Source of the DNA: Metridium senile
Lineage: Eukaryota > Cnidaria > Anthozoa > Actiniaria > Metridiidae
NCBI GenBank assembly: GCA_949775045.1
Contig: OX459108.1
Span: forward strand, 14,762,263-14,826,262
Length of the DNA: 64,000 bases
Direction: 5' to 3'
Shown here: piece by piece, positions 45,245 to 56,535 of the stretch
Position numbering within the stretch: the stretch's first letter is position 1
How the letters are laid out: the number at the start of each line of letters is the position of its first letter
Notes under the pieces: generated by a model
Database searches by the model: none
Seen by the model: the letters and a program-made list of their open reading frames with translations, nothing else
Told to the model about the DNA's origin: nothing
Position numbers and translations under genes: made by a program

Positions 45245-45400
45245 AATTTCGCGCCACTGAATCTGATTGGCTGTAGAAAATCTTCGAATTTATTTCACGC
45301 CTCTGATTGGCTGTCGCCATGGAGATGCACGGGCTTTTCTACTTGAGAAGTTTTGGCGCTAAGCGAGGGTCATTCGAAGAGCAGCGAGGGGAAGGAGAGG
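45245..45400 (+). promoter_or_regulatory. Promoter with paired CCAAT boxes and an E2F-like site
   Basis: Two identical CTGATTGGCTGT elements (inverted CCAAT) stand 36 bp apart at about 45264 and 45304. They are followed by GTTTTGGCGCTAAGCG, which matches an E2F-type TTTTGGCGC, near 45350. Paired NF-Y sites upstream of an E2F site are typical of cell-cycle-regulated promoters. It lies just upstream of the exon ending at 45406. Confidence 0.55.
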
Positions 45401-47714
45401 ATGAAGGTGAGACGTTCTCTTGGTTTTTATTGAATTTCTTTTCATTTTATTAATCTTTTTGCTCTATTTTTGCACTTTTCAGGTAGCCTTTTAGCTCATC
45501 TTCCTAATGGAAACAGTAAAATTGCAGTTTGCAGTCGTAATTATGTGAAATTTGGCCTCGAAAGTCGCTCATGTCAAAAGGCGCGTGCACAAAGCTACTC
45601 GTTGAAAACTCACAAAAAGGTAGAGTAAAGCTCCTTTTCTAACATGTGTGCTTGTACAAAGTACTTTGCTATTAATTTGTGTAGATTTTGAATCATAAAA
45701 ATCGTTTTTGGAGCATTTTTGTGAAAAAATTCGGAAAGCTTCAACTTCAAAGCAAAGGCGACTTTGGCTGCACTTTGCAGCAAATTATGAAAGAACAAAG
45801 TTCCCGCGTGAAATAAAACCTCTTCCTCTTCAATCTACTAACCAAAATATTTGTTTTTATCCATAGAACGAAGTTTTAGTGAAGTTATTCAAGTTGAAAA
45901 AACTACTGAAAGATGACCTTCATTCATGGTCGAAGAAGTCATTCATGGCCGAGTCCTGCATCATGGCAGCGTTTGCCATGCTCTGGAATTTCATTTATCA
46001 GGTACGCTACAAACTCACCTCAATTAACCAAGCTTTCTTTGAAAAAAGTTTTCCATTTTACAACAAAAACATACTAGAATTTTAACTGAAATGTTTGGTG
46101 AAAGAGTAAAATTTTAGCGAGTAATAGTGCGGACGAGTTTTGGCGCCTTTTTTAAAAACTAGAACATTCTTTGCTTTTTAAGGCCTTTTTTTAACTAGCT
46201 TCAGCTTTCTTTTATTTAAAACAGCTTTTCCATTTTGCGACAAAAAACAAACTAGAATTTTGAGTGGAATTTTTGATGAATGAGTGAAATTTTTGCGAGT
46301 GAAAGAGTTTTGGCGCCTTTTTTTCAAACTCGAACATTCTTTGCTTTTTAGGCCTTTTTCAACTAGCATTATTTCACAAGTGTTTTATGTTTAGATTCTT
46401 AGTTTTGCTTTTCGTTATCTTGTTATTTATTTGTCTTTTTCACATTTTTTCAGGACTCAAAGCTTCAACAAAAGAGCCTGGTCTCGGGCGAAAATTCCCG
46501 ACCAACTGAACTGCTCTACAAGAAATAACGATACCTTTAAAAACTATACAGTTCGAAAAGGTGAATTTATGTAAAAATTGTTTTATTAACTTTCATTGCA
46601 TTTTTTTTAAGATATTATAACCAATATTTAAGTTCATTTTTATCAAAAAAAATTGAATGAACTTTTGGCGCCAAAACACTTTTTTTTGTGGCTGGGGAAG
46701 GGGGGGGGGGGGTAAGTAACAGTTCACAATCTGGTAACAATCTGGCCTCGAAAGTCGCTCATGTCAAAAGGCGCGTGCACAAAGCTACTCATTGAAAACT
46801 CACAAAAAGGTAGAGTAAAGCTCCTTTTCTAGCATGTGTGCTTTCACAAAGTACTTTGCTATTAATTTGTGTAGATTTTGAATCATAAAAATCGTTTTTG
46901 GAGCATTTTTGTGAAAAAATTCGGAAAGCTTCAACTTCAAAGCAAAGGCGACTTTGGCTGCACTTTGCAGCAAATTATGAAAGAACAAAGTTCCCGCGCG
47001 AAATAAAACCTCTTCCTCTTCAATGTACTAACCAAAAATATTTGTTTTTATCCATAGAACGAAGTTTTAGTGAAGTTATTCAAGTTGGAAAAACTACTGA
47101 AAGATGACCTTCATTCATGGTCGAAGAAGTCATTCATGGCCGAGTCCTGCATCGTGGCAGCGTTTGCCATGCTCTGGAATTTCATTTATCAGGTACGCTA
47201 CAAACTCACCTGAATTAACCAAGCTTTCTTTGAAAGAAGTTTTCCATTTTACGACAAAAACATACTAGAATTTTAACTGAAATGTTTGGTGAAAGAGTGA
47301 AATTTTAGCAAGTGATAGCGGAGACGGGTTTTGGCGCCTTTTTTAAAAACTAGAACATTCTTTGCTTTTTAGGCCTTTTTCAACTAGCTTCAGCTTTCTT
47401 TAATTCAAAACAGCTTTTCCATTTTGCGAAAAAAACACTAGAATTTTGAGTGGAATTTTTGATGAATGAGTGAAATTTTTGCGAGTGAAAGAGTTTTGGC
47501 GCCTTTTTTCAAACTCGAATATTCTTTGCTTTTTAGGCCTTTTTCAACTAGCATTATTTCACAAGTGTTTTATGTTTAGATTCTTAGTTTTGCTTTTCGT
47601 TATCTTATTATTTATTTGTCTTTTTTCACATTTTTTCAGGACTCAAAGCTTCAACAAAAGAGCCCGGTCTCAGGCGAAAATTCCTTCCCAACTGACCCGC
47701 TTTACAAGGAATAA
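45401..47714 (+). CDS. Unrecognised spliced small gene with a duplicated exon pair
   Basis: A short exon (ATGAAG, 45401-45406) splices in phase 0 to 45867-46001 and then to 46454-46560. This gives a predicted 71-aa protein: MKNEVLVKLFKLKKLLKDDL, a Ser/Trp/Lys stretch, a hydrophobic AAFAMLWNFIYQ, and a polar tail ending at TAA 46526-46528. A second copy of both exons (47058-47192 and 47640-47746) keeps frame, splice sites and stop position (47712-47714) with only a few substitutions. Further exon-like segments with good splice sites lie at 48599-48659 and 49752-49965, after the stop. It could therefore be a lineage-specific peptide gene with spliced 3' UTR or a long non-coding RNA. I do not recognise the sequence and infer no function. 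Confidence 0.4.
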
Positions 47715-47870
47715 AGATACCTTCAAAAGATATGCTGTTCAAAATGGTAAGTTTAATTCAAAAGTAAAGATATTACAAACAATATTTAAGTTCCTTTTTA
47801 TCAAAAAAAGTCAATGAACTTTTGGCGCCAAAACTAGATTTTAGATTTTGTATTGGGGGGGCGGGGGGGG
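45550..47870. repeat. 1.19-kb direct tandem duplication
   Basis: About 45550-46720 and 46742-47870 align throughout, from TGGCCTCGAAAGTCGCTCAT to CTTTTGGCGCCAAAAC and a G-rich tract (GGGGGGGGGG). Divergence is a few percent. Each copy includes both exons of the gene above and three to four TTTTGGCGCC sites. Confidence 0.95.
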
Positions 47871-47929
47871 GGGGGGGGAGTAAGTAACAGTTTGCGTTTA
47901 GTACGGGAGGGGTAGTGGGGTTATTTAGC

Positions 47930-48540
47930 TATTTTTTTATTCATAATTCATTCATTTAATTTTATTTATTTATTCATTTATTTACTGATTTATTTATAGT
48001 TTATTATTCGTACGGTCGTTTATTTATTCATTTATTGTTAATTCTTTGGTATTTATTTAATTATTTTTATTAATTCATTTATTTATTCATTTATTTATTC
48101 ATTTATTTATTCATTTATTTATTCATTTACTTATTCATTTACTTATTCATTCATTTATTTATTCATTTATTTATTTATTCATTTATTTATTTATTTATTC
48201 ATTTATTTATTCATTTATTTATTCATTTATTTATTTATTTATTCATTTATTTATTTATTCATTTATTCATTTATTTATTTATTTATTTATTCATTTATTC
48301 ATTTATTTATTCATTTATTCATTTATTCATTCATTTATACATTCATTCATTTGTTCATTCATTTAATTACCTATTTATTTATTCAATTATTTATTTTATT
48401 TACTCATCCATTTGTTCGTTTATTTATTTAAATGATATTTTCAGTTTATTTACTGATTTGTTTATTTAAGTTCTTTTATATTTTATTTTTAATTCGTCTA
48501 TTCTTTTATTCATTTATTGATCTTTTTTTTATTTATTTAT
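47930..48540. repeat. (ATTTATTC)n array
   Basis: About 600 bp of TTTATTCATTTATTTATTCA variants, in an intron-like position before the exon-like segment at 48599. Confidence 0.95.
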
Positions 48541-48598
48541 TACTGTATCAATGATACAATGTATCAGTGGTTTAATTAATTATTTTTAAATTTTTCAG

Positions 48599-49965
48599 GG
48601 TCCCAACTGCATGAAGCGAAGCTCAAGTCGAAATCAAAGATATTCAAGTTAGAAACAAGGTAGAGTTTCCCTTCAGTTTTCAATAATATAAACAAAAACA
48701 AATTTATATTTTCATTCATCGAATTTTAATTTCGCGGTCGCAAAAATTGCAAGTAAATTTTGTAACATTGAATGTAACGAGTTAATCCAAGGAATTTTGC
48801 ACTGAATAACTTGAACAATTTGTTGTCAATTGTTTTAATTGCAAGCAAAATTTGGATTCGTTAAAAAGGAATTTTTTCGTAACTATGGCGTTCATCAGTA
48901 AAAACTGAAATTGTTGTGAATGATGGCTCGAAATGTTATTGCAAATTTACAGTGCGAATCACAAAACCGTGGGCACCCAGAAATATTTTAGAAATCGTTT
49001 ATTGTTCGTTGAACAACTCGCAAACAACTCTAACTACAAAAAGTTAATCGTAGAGTAGACGCACTTAATCCGTAAAACAAACACTAATTTTTAGTACTAA
49101 ATAGTGATATTAAAACAATAGAAAACAAATAATTTTTTTATGAAATAGTACTAATTAGTACTAACTTTATGTCACGGATTTAGTGCGTCTACTCTACTAC
49201 ACATCAGTCAAACTTCTTGCGGTGATATCGTTGTTTTTGAGTTGTTCAACGAACAAAAAACGATTTCTAAAATATTTCTAGGTGCCCATGGTTTTGTGAT
49301 TCGCACTGTAATTGCTTTTTTTAATTTTCCTTAAAACATCATTTTAATTTTTTCTTATATGGTGAAATTTCTCGATCTCTCAAAAATTTAATTTGTGCAG
49401 CAAAATGTTTTATACAATGGCAAAATGTTTTATTAAGAATTTCTACAACTATTTATTCATTATTATTTATTTGCTTTTTAAGAAAATTGTTTGTTCCTTT
49501 TTCTGTTTATTCATTTATTTGATTTATTTCATTAATATATCATATTTTATTACTCGTGCATGCTTTATTCATATATTTTTATTTATTTAATTGTTTATTT
49601 ATTTTTTTATTCAGTATTTATTTTATTTTTGATTTTATTTTTGATTTTTGCATCCATTTATTCATTTACTTCAATAATTTTTTTTCATTAAATACTTTTA
49701 ATTATTCCAATTCTATATTTTTAAATAAACTTTGTGGTATTAATTTTTCAGACTGGAAATTAAGTGGAAAATAGCCATTGTCCAACACGTACTACCTCCA
49801 CCTTGATTGAAAGTCGACAACCTACCACCACAAATGTACATTGGTTACTGGAAGTATGGTTATGCCTGGAAATACCATTCCAAAAGCCAAGTACTTTACC
49901 TGGAAACTTCTCAACACTGGTACAGATGAAGACGTCGAGCATGTGCTGGCACCTGCACATGCCAG
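48599..49965 (+). ncRNA. Exon-like segments downstream of the duplicated gene
   Basis: 48599-48659 lies between a TTTTTCAG acceptor and a GTAGAG donor. 49752-49965 lies between TTTTTCAG and GGTTAA. They may be 3' exons of the transcript starting near 45.4 kb. Neither carries a recognisable protein motif. Confidence 0.25.
48947..49312. mobile_element. Palindromic MITE with 'TTACAGTGCGAATCACAAAA' ends
   Basis: TTACAGTGCGAATCACAAAA, then CCGTGGGCACC, is mirrored by GGTGCCCATGGTTTTGTGAT and TCGCACTGTAA. AGTAGACGCACTTAATCCGT is mirrored by ACGGATTTAGTGCGTCTACT. Arms are about 170 bp. Confidence 0.9.
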
Positions 49966-49969
49966 GTTA

Positions 49970-52130
49970 AATTTTTTTTTAGGGAGTTTTTCCCTCCTTT
50001 AGAAAATGTTTTTCTCGGGTTGGTCACGTGACGGAAAACGTGTTTGTCTTTTTTCTTTTCAAATTCAGTTTAGAGCTTTTATCAGGACTTTCGTTCACCA
50101 TTGTTGTGGGATTGAGGATTTCTTCTTTTAGTTTTCCATCCGTTATGGATGCTACAAATTTAGTTCGTTTCTGGGGTTAATTATGTTAGGTAGACAAGAA
50201 GACATCCTCCATTTCGTCCATGGTGAAAGTGATTTTTTTTACATGCATTGTTTACGGTTAGCGTTACGGCCTGCAAATATAACTGCCTGCGAGTGGTGGG
50301 TGTATTTGTTGGCTGTTTTATGTTCAGGTAAAAGCTTTTAGTTTTTTGAGGAATTTGCTTTGTCTTGTTCGATCTTTGAGGCTGTTTGCTCTCGACCCTG
50401 CCTATGTTGATCATGGAGTTTAATGCTCTGTGTATCAATATATGCAGGGGTGGCCATGTGAGTACTCTTGCATGGTTTACAAGGTAAGCTAGGTTATTTA
50501 ACTGAGAGTAAACAAGCTGGGTACTTTGTATGGTGGGACTAGCCCTACATAGCCATACACTGGACCTCCTCACTGATGGACACTATGAAGTACAATTTCT
50601 CTTTCAAAGGGTATAGGGTAGGGTAGGATTAAGGACTCCCTATTGATTATGTTGTGTTATTATTGATATTGTCATGCATGCATTGTTGTAAAATCCGGCA
50701 AAAAACAAAACAAAAAAATCCGAGAAAAAAAAGTTTTGCGGCCTAAAAAAAATCCGGTTTAGCATTTGCGTCAGAGTACTTCACTTAGGTTAGGGCTTGA
50801 TTTTGCGGCTAGTTTAGATGCAGAGTTAATTGAGGTTGTACTCCCGTATGGGAATCCCTCTTTAACACTGCTGTATAGTTAATAGAGGGTCATACCCTCT
50901 ATTAACTTTATATAGATTAATTGGGTAGATTGGGGTTTGGTGGGCCTTTTTTTCTTCACCCTCATAATTAATTGGGATCATGTGTTTGCGGCTTCGGCTT
51001 AAGTACTCTGACAAAATTTTGGATTTTCTACGAGATGTTTCAACGATTTTGGACACCACCAACGAAGAAATATTCTGGAATTTCCTGGATCTTTACCATC
51101 GTTTGAAGAATTTGAAGAAAAAAATATCCTCATTGGCTATCTTGTGTTTTCAATGGACGTAATCTTTTTGGGTTTTCAACGATTTTTGGAAGTCAGTTAA
51201 AGATAATTGAAGACTAATTGAAGATTTTGAAGATTTTTGCGACGTGAATGGCTTATCGCAGAGTTGTTTCCTTCAGGGACCCTAGTAAGTATGAATGTAA
51301 TCGGTAAGTATCTGGTAATTAAAGAAAGAATACTTCTGGATTATTTATGACAAATGTTTTCTTATCAAAATGAAACACGTACTTACTATAAACAAATCAT
51401 TTTTTAAAATGAAAATTTTGTACAAGCTGTACATTCAAATTTTGAAGAGTTTTTTTTCTGAGTTTGATTGATGATGAAAATGCGAATACGTAGGATATGC
51501 TTATTGAAAATGTAAACTTTTATTGAAATTTAAAAACGATGAGAACGTTGATCAAAATTGATAGATTAATTAATTTGTTTTTAACATGTTTAATGGGGAG
51601 CGATTTTTCATTTTTTTCGTTTCCGGTCCCATGTCAAATGACCATCTGACTATTGGCCATACCAAAGTACTGTTAGTTTCCTGGTTTTGTACATTATTGG
51701 ATTTTATACGTGAGGGTGAGTATTGATGAGTATGGTACAATGGTCATGTAAACTGGGTCCTTCGATCTGGAAATGGTAAGATGGTATGATATACCAAAGA
51801 TGTTCATGTTCTTGTAAACTGGGTCCTTTGATTTCGGATTCGATCTAGAAATGGTAAAATAAGGTACGGTATACCAAGGTCATACTTGCAACAGGTAAAA
51901 TTTGTAGATGCTCCGAAATAGTACAACAATCAATGACAAAAATCTGGCAGAATACCACCAAATGAGTCTTGTCGATTATACGTTAAATCAACTAATCAGG
52001 TAAAAATAGGTTATAAGGAGGTTATCTCATACAATAAAGAGGTTATATGGACAATATAATATTTCATGGTGACGACAACTTCAGTAGGAGGAACATGATA
52101 GCATACAATGGGAACAATAAAACGGCAGGA
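49970..52130. other. No recognisable gene
   Basis: AT-rich DNA with a few splice-like sites. GTACTTAGGTT-type and AAGTACTCTGACAAAATTTT motifs near 50780 and 51000 are loosely mirrored, as if from an old element. The plus-strand ORF at 50980-51162 has no recognisable feature. Confidence 0.4.
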
Positions 52131-52134
52131 CGAG

Positions 52135-52935
52135 TAGAGTTATCTTCCGAATTAACACATCAGGTAAATATGGGTCACAATCTAGAGTACTTGCACATAA
52201 AATGACAATGAAACCTTGAGATGATGGAATTACTAACGCAGTAGGAAAGTACAATGAAGAACAATAGTCTTGAAAAGGTTAACACATCAGGTAATATGGG
52301 TCACAATCTAGAGTACTTGCACAAAAATATCAATGACACTTTGAGATGATGGTTACTAACGCATTAGGAAAGTACAGTGAAGAACAATTGTCTTGAAAAC
52401 GTTAAACACATCAGGTAATATGGGTCACAATCTAGAGTAAGAGTACTTGCACAAGAATGACAATGACACTTTGAGATGATGGTTACTAACGCAGTCTGAA
52501 GACGGACGGTGAGCAATAGCATTAGAAAGGTTAAACACACCAGGTAATATGGGTCACAATCTAGAGTAAGAGTACTTGCACAATAACGACAATGACACTA
52601 TGAGATGATGGTTACTAACGCAGTCTGAAGACGGACGGTGAGCAATAGCATTAGAAAGGTTAAACACACCAGGTAATATGGGTCACAATCTAGAGTAAGA
52701 GTACTTGCACAATAATGACAATGACACTTTGAGATGATGGTTACTAACGCAGTCTGAAGACGGACGGTGAGCAATAGCATTAGAAAGGTCAAACACACCA
52801 GGAAATATGGGTCACAATCTAGAGTACTTGCACAAAAATGACAATGACAACTTGAGATGATGGTTATCAACGCAGTAGGAATTAACGTACGATGAAGAAC
52901 AATTGTCTTGAAAAGGTTAAACTGAGCTCGATCAT
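52135..52935. repeat. Tandem array, about 110-135 bp unit
   Basis: Six to seven units of AGGTAATATGGGTCACAATC, TAGAGTAAGAGTACTTGCAC, ATGACAATGACACTTTGAGA and GATGGTTACTAACGCAGT. Each unit begins with a donor-like CAGGTAATA. Two of the middle units are nearly identical. Confidence 0.9.
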
Positions 52936-53570
52936 TTAATAGAAAATCAGGTAATATTTAGGGGTCCTAATCGTGAATAAACAAAATGATGGTATGAAGA
53001 AAATGGCAACTAATATGGCATAATGGAAGCGTTACCCTGGAATTTGTACTAGCATGGGTGGGGTCTAGGTATGGTGGACAAAATGACTGATAGCAACAAC
53101 ACGGACACCTGAAGAAACTAACATGGTATAATGGAATATAGGATGGGCTCGAGGTGTGGCAGTAGATGACAGCATTATACAATGGATACTGCGTGATCAC
53201 AATAGCAATGAAGATCGACAAATGACACAGGATAGAACTTGGTACTGGATGGTTTCACTGGACAACGATGACTGATGATGGTTGGTAATGACGACAGCAT
53301 TGATGGAAATGAATTGGAGTAACTGGATGGATATCACAAGAAGTAAAGATATGGATAATGACAGAACAAAATGGTTAAACGCTGATTTATACTGAAAGAT
53401 TACATGATTTATTATTAGAAATTATCAATCTTCTTTACATCTATAGAAGGCATCGCATCTTACTCTTAGACTCTATATATCTATCTTATATGCACTTCAG
53501 TGGCTGCAGCTCCTTTATCACCTGGCTATGGGGTTTTCACATTTACCCTCTCAAATAGAAAAATTATTTC

Positions 53571-53616
53571 TTTGAGTGGAAAGGGATGGTTGTAAGGGGA
53601 GGTTGGAGGCCATCTT
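53571..53616. repeat. G-rich hairpin motif, copy 1
   Basis: GAGTGGAAAGGGATGGTTGT, then AAGGGGAGGTTGGAGGCCAT. GATGGT can pair with GCCATC (one G-U) around a GGGG-A-GG-TT-GG-A-GG loop. The same block recurs at 55554 and 57315. Confidence 0.75.
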
Positions 53617-53649
53617 TTAGCATCAAATGTATGTCTGCGCTTAAATAGT

Positions 53650-54260
53650 GATCTATAGACACCATTTTGTCACTTTCTCAAAGTGACAGCCATGTATATG
53701 GCGCCTTTACCTGCAATTATAAGTTTTGGTTTGAAAGCCGTTTACAGACGATTCTTGGCACTAAATTTGTTGTGTTTGATTTCCACTTAAAAGTGATTAA
53801 ATTGTTATTGGATTGCTTTATTGGATGGTGATTTATACACCATAATTGTAGACGGTTGTGTAAAGTGATAGTCATATATATATATATATATATATTTGGC
53901 TAAGTATACCGATTCAGCATTAGTCTTGGATTTAATGAAATTGACGGACAATTCTTGGCAGTTGACAATTTGTTGCGTTGTGAGCAACAGGCAATTTGTT
54001 ATAACTTATGTTTATCGTATTTGGTGCACATCAGTACACACCTTATAGTCACTTGTCCAAAGTGATAGCCATGTATTTGGCTAATAACCGATTCAGTATT
54101 AGTCTTTGGATGAATGCCGTTTACTAGCAATTATTGTCACATTTGTTGTGTTGATCCTGATACAGCAACAGACTATTTGTTGCTACTTTAGGTTTGTTGT
54201 TTGGTACACACTATTTATAGTCACTTGTGTAAAGTGATAGTCGTTTGATTTTACCAACGA
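53650..54260. repeat. Degenerate array, about 185 bp unit, with 'CACTTGT..AAAGTGATAG'
   Basis: AAAGTGATAGCCATGTAT-like blocks occur near 53680, 53858, 54055 and 54230. Most are preceded by TCACTT, so each forms a small CACT/AGTG hairpin. A (TA)n tract lies at 53873-53895. Confidence 0.55.
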
Positions 54261-54569
54261 GTCTTTAGATTGAATAGAGTTTGAGGACATCAAGTTTGGT
54301 TGGCTTGGCTATCTTAAAACTTAATTAACAAATCATGTCTGAGTGTGGAGCGAGTAAATTAAATTTCATCTTGATCAAAAGTTAACACTAAACTCACCAT
54401 TAGACAATATGAACCACCACATTAAACACCTTAAATTAAACCATAAACTTAAAACTAGACTATTAATATTAAGTGATTTATTATAGTTAGTTGGATAGCC
54501 CTTTTGACTGAATGAGGTGTCCGAGGACTTTGTTTGTTTGTAAGGCAACATTGGAAAATCATGGACTTG

Positions 54570-55050
54570 TATATAGGCATGGCTGTCGTGTCTTCTGCAG
54601 TAGTTATGTAATTATATACGTTTTTGAACTGAGTTGATTGATTGGAAGGTGTCACAAAGTTACATATTGTGTACTTATAGGCATGCATGTATGAGTGTCT
54701 ACTGCAATAGCACGTGATTATATATACGTTTTTAAGTTGTTTGATTGGAAGGCATTATAACGGTAGATATCGTGTATTTATAGGCATGCAGGACTGTCTA
54801 CTGCAAAAGCAGTTACTTATAAGAATTTGAGTTGAGCTGTTTGATTTATAAAGAGCAGCATTTGTTGGAAAATCGTGTACTTATATGCATGCATGATAGC
54901 CTGCTGTAAAGGCAGTCCATTAAAAGTATTTGAGTTGAGCTGTTTGTTTATAAAGAGCAACGTTTATTGGAAAGTCGTGTACTTATAGGTATGTTCAGTT
55001 TGTTATGTATGTCTGCTGCAATAGTAGTTAATCATAAGATATTGGGCTGC
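54570..55050. repeat. Degenerate array, about 103-bp unit
   Basis: Five units start near 54574, 54677, 54780, 54883 and 54986. They share TTATAGGCATGCATG, CTGCTGCAATAGCAGTTA-like, TTTGAGTTGAGCTGTTTG and GGAAAGTCGTGTACTTATAG blocks. Confidence 0.75.
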
Positions 55051-55553
55051 TTGATACCATTAAGGCCCGACAACTTATATTATATGACATGGTTTGAAAC
55101 TCTGTGGCACTTCTATTAATTGAGTATACACGATATGATGCTCCATAACATTAATTGATTGCATGGTAAATTACACTTTTACAGTGTGGAGCACTGATGG
55201 AGAGAGGGAAGTAAAATGAGCGCACCGTCGGCTCTCTGAAAGACTAGCTTCGGCTAAAGGGACTTAGCGTAAAAATACGACGTAAAATACAGTTCTTTAC
55301 TTTTACTGTGTTATGGTTTGTTTACAAAGTAGTGACTATTTAACTTCGCTCTATCCGAAGATAGATTATACTGAACATCATTCGTAAGCGCTTTTCCCCA
55401 TTTTCCCACTTGACGTGGTTTTAGGGGTTTTTGCGTCGATCATTTCTAATGATCAGATGTCCAAAAGGATATTGCTGCTAGATTAGATCTTGGAGGCCAA
55501 ATGCTGTTGAGACAATGTTTCTATCTTTTCCAGGATATCTTTAAACTTTTCAA

Positions 55554-55599
55554 TGGAGTGGACAGGGATGGCTGTAAGGGGAGGTTGGAGGCCATCTTT
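55554..55599. repeat. G-rich hairpin motif, copy 2
   Basis: GGAGTGGACAGGGATGGCTG, then TAAGGGGAGGTTGGAGGCCATC. Here GATGGC and GCCATC pair perfectly. Confidence 0.75.
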
Positions 55600-55659
55600 T
55601 CTAAAATAAACTGCCTGTTTATATTTCCTTTCCTGTAATCTAGCTTATATCGAAAATGT

Positions 55660-55880
55660 CACTCTATGGCATGGTATATGGTACTATGTGGCTTTGTATA
55701 TGGTACTCTATGGCATGGTATATGGTACTCTATGGCATGGAATATGGATCTCTATGACATGGTATGGTGTATGGTACTCTGTGGCATGGTATATATGGTA
55801 CTCTGTGGCATGGTATATGGTACTCTATGGCATGGTATATGGAACTCTTTGGCATGGTATATGGCACTTTTAAAATAGTA
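55660..55880. repeat. 'TATGGCATGGTATATGGTACTC' minisatellite
   Basis: About nine units of 20-24 bp. The two ORFs rich in W-Y-M-V-L-G are translations of it. Confidence 0.9.
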
Positions 55881-56274
55881 TAGTATATGGCTGTCTATGG
55901 TATGGAATATTGTATAGCATGGGACACTTGGATGCTATGAAATATGGCACTACAAGACTAACACAACACAGCAATGGATGGCATTATATAGATGACTGCA
56001 CGTTCTTCCCTCTAGATGAACTAACTCTGCACCAGCTGGCCTCCCCTGCTACTGATAGTTTTGCTTGTAATATTCATTTGAGGTAGTGTTTAGTTCAATG
56101 ACTGGGTAACCTGAGGTTAAGGGGTTTGTACATGGAGGTTTGGCTGGAGGGAAGTGGATTTGTCGACGTCTACTTTCCTTTGGTTTAATCTTCATGTGTG
56201 AATACCATGACTAAAGGATATCCAGTCATTGAACTAAACATTCCCCTGGATGAATACCAAGAGTAATGCTTGAG

Positions 56275-56390
56275 GTAGTTGCCTGGAAAATATGATAGTT
56301 CTCTGCCTGGAAAAGATGGTAATTCTCTGCCTAGATAAGATGGTAGTTCTCTGCCTGGGTAAGATGGTCCCTGCCTGGATGAGAGTGTAA
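56275..56390. repeat. 'TCTCTGCCTGG..AAGATGGTA' array
   Basis: Four to five units of about 27 bp (TTCTCTGCCTGGAAAAGATG and variants). Confidence 0.8.
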
Positions 56391-56535
56391 ATTTCTCCGG
56401 CTTGGATTCATGCGCGGAAGATTTTTAAACCCGATCCCTGGCAGCCAAAAACGGTCTTGATTATTTTTTTTCTGGATAAGTAAACAGTGGAAAACGTGAA
56501 TACATTTTAATGTTATAGACGATAGAAGGAAAAAT

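Noticed and set aside
45610..46988. Minus-strand ORF of 62 codons present twice (MFFHNLLQSAAKV...)
   Set aside because: It is duplicated simply because the 1.19-kb segment is duplicated. The plus strand has the splice-supported exons; nothing supports the antisense ORF.
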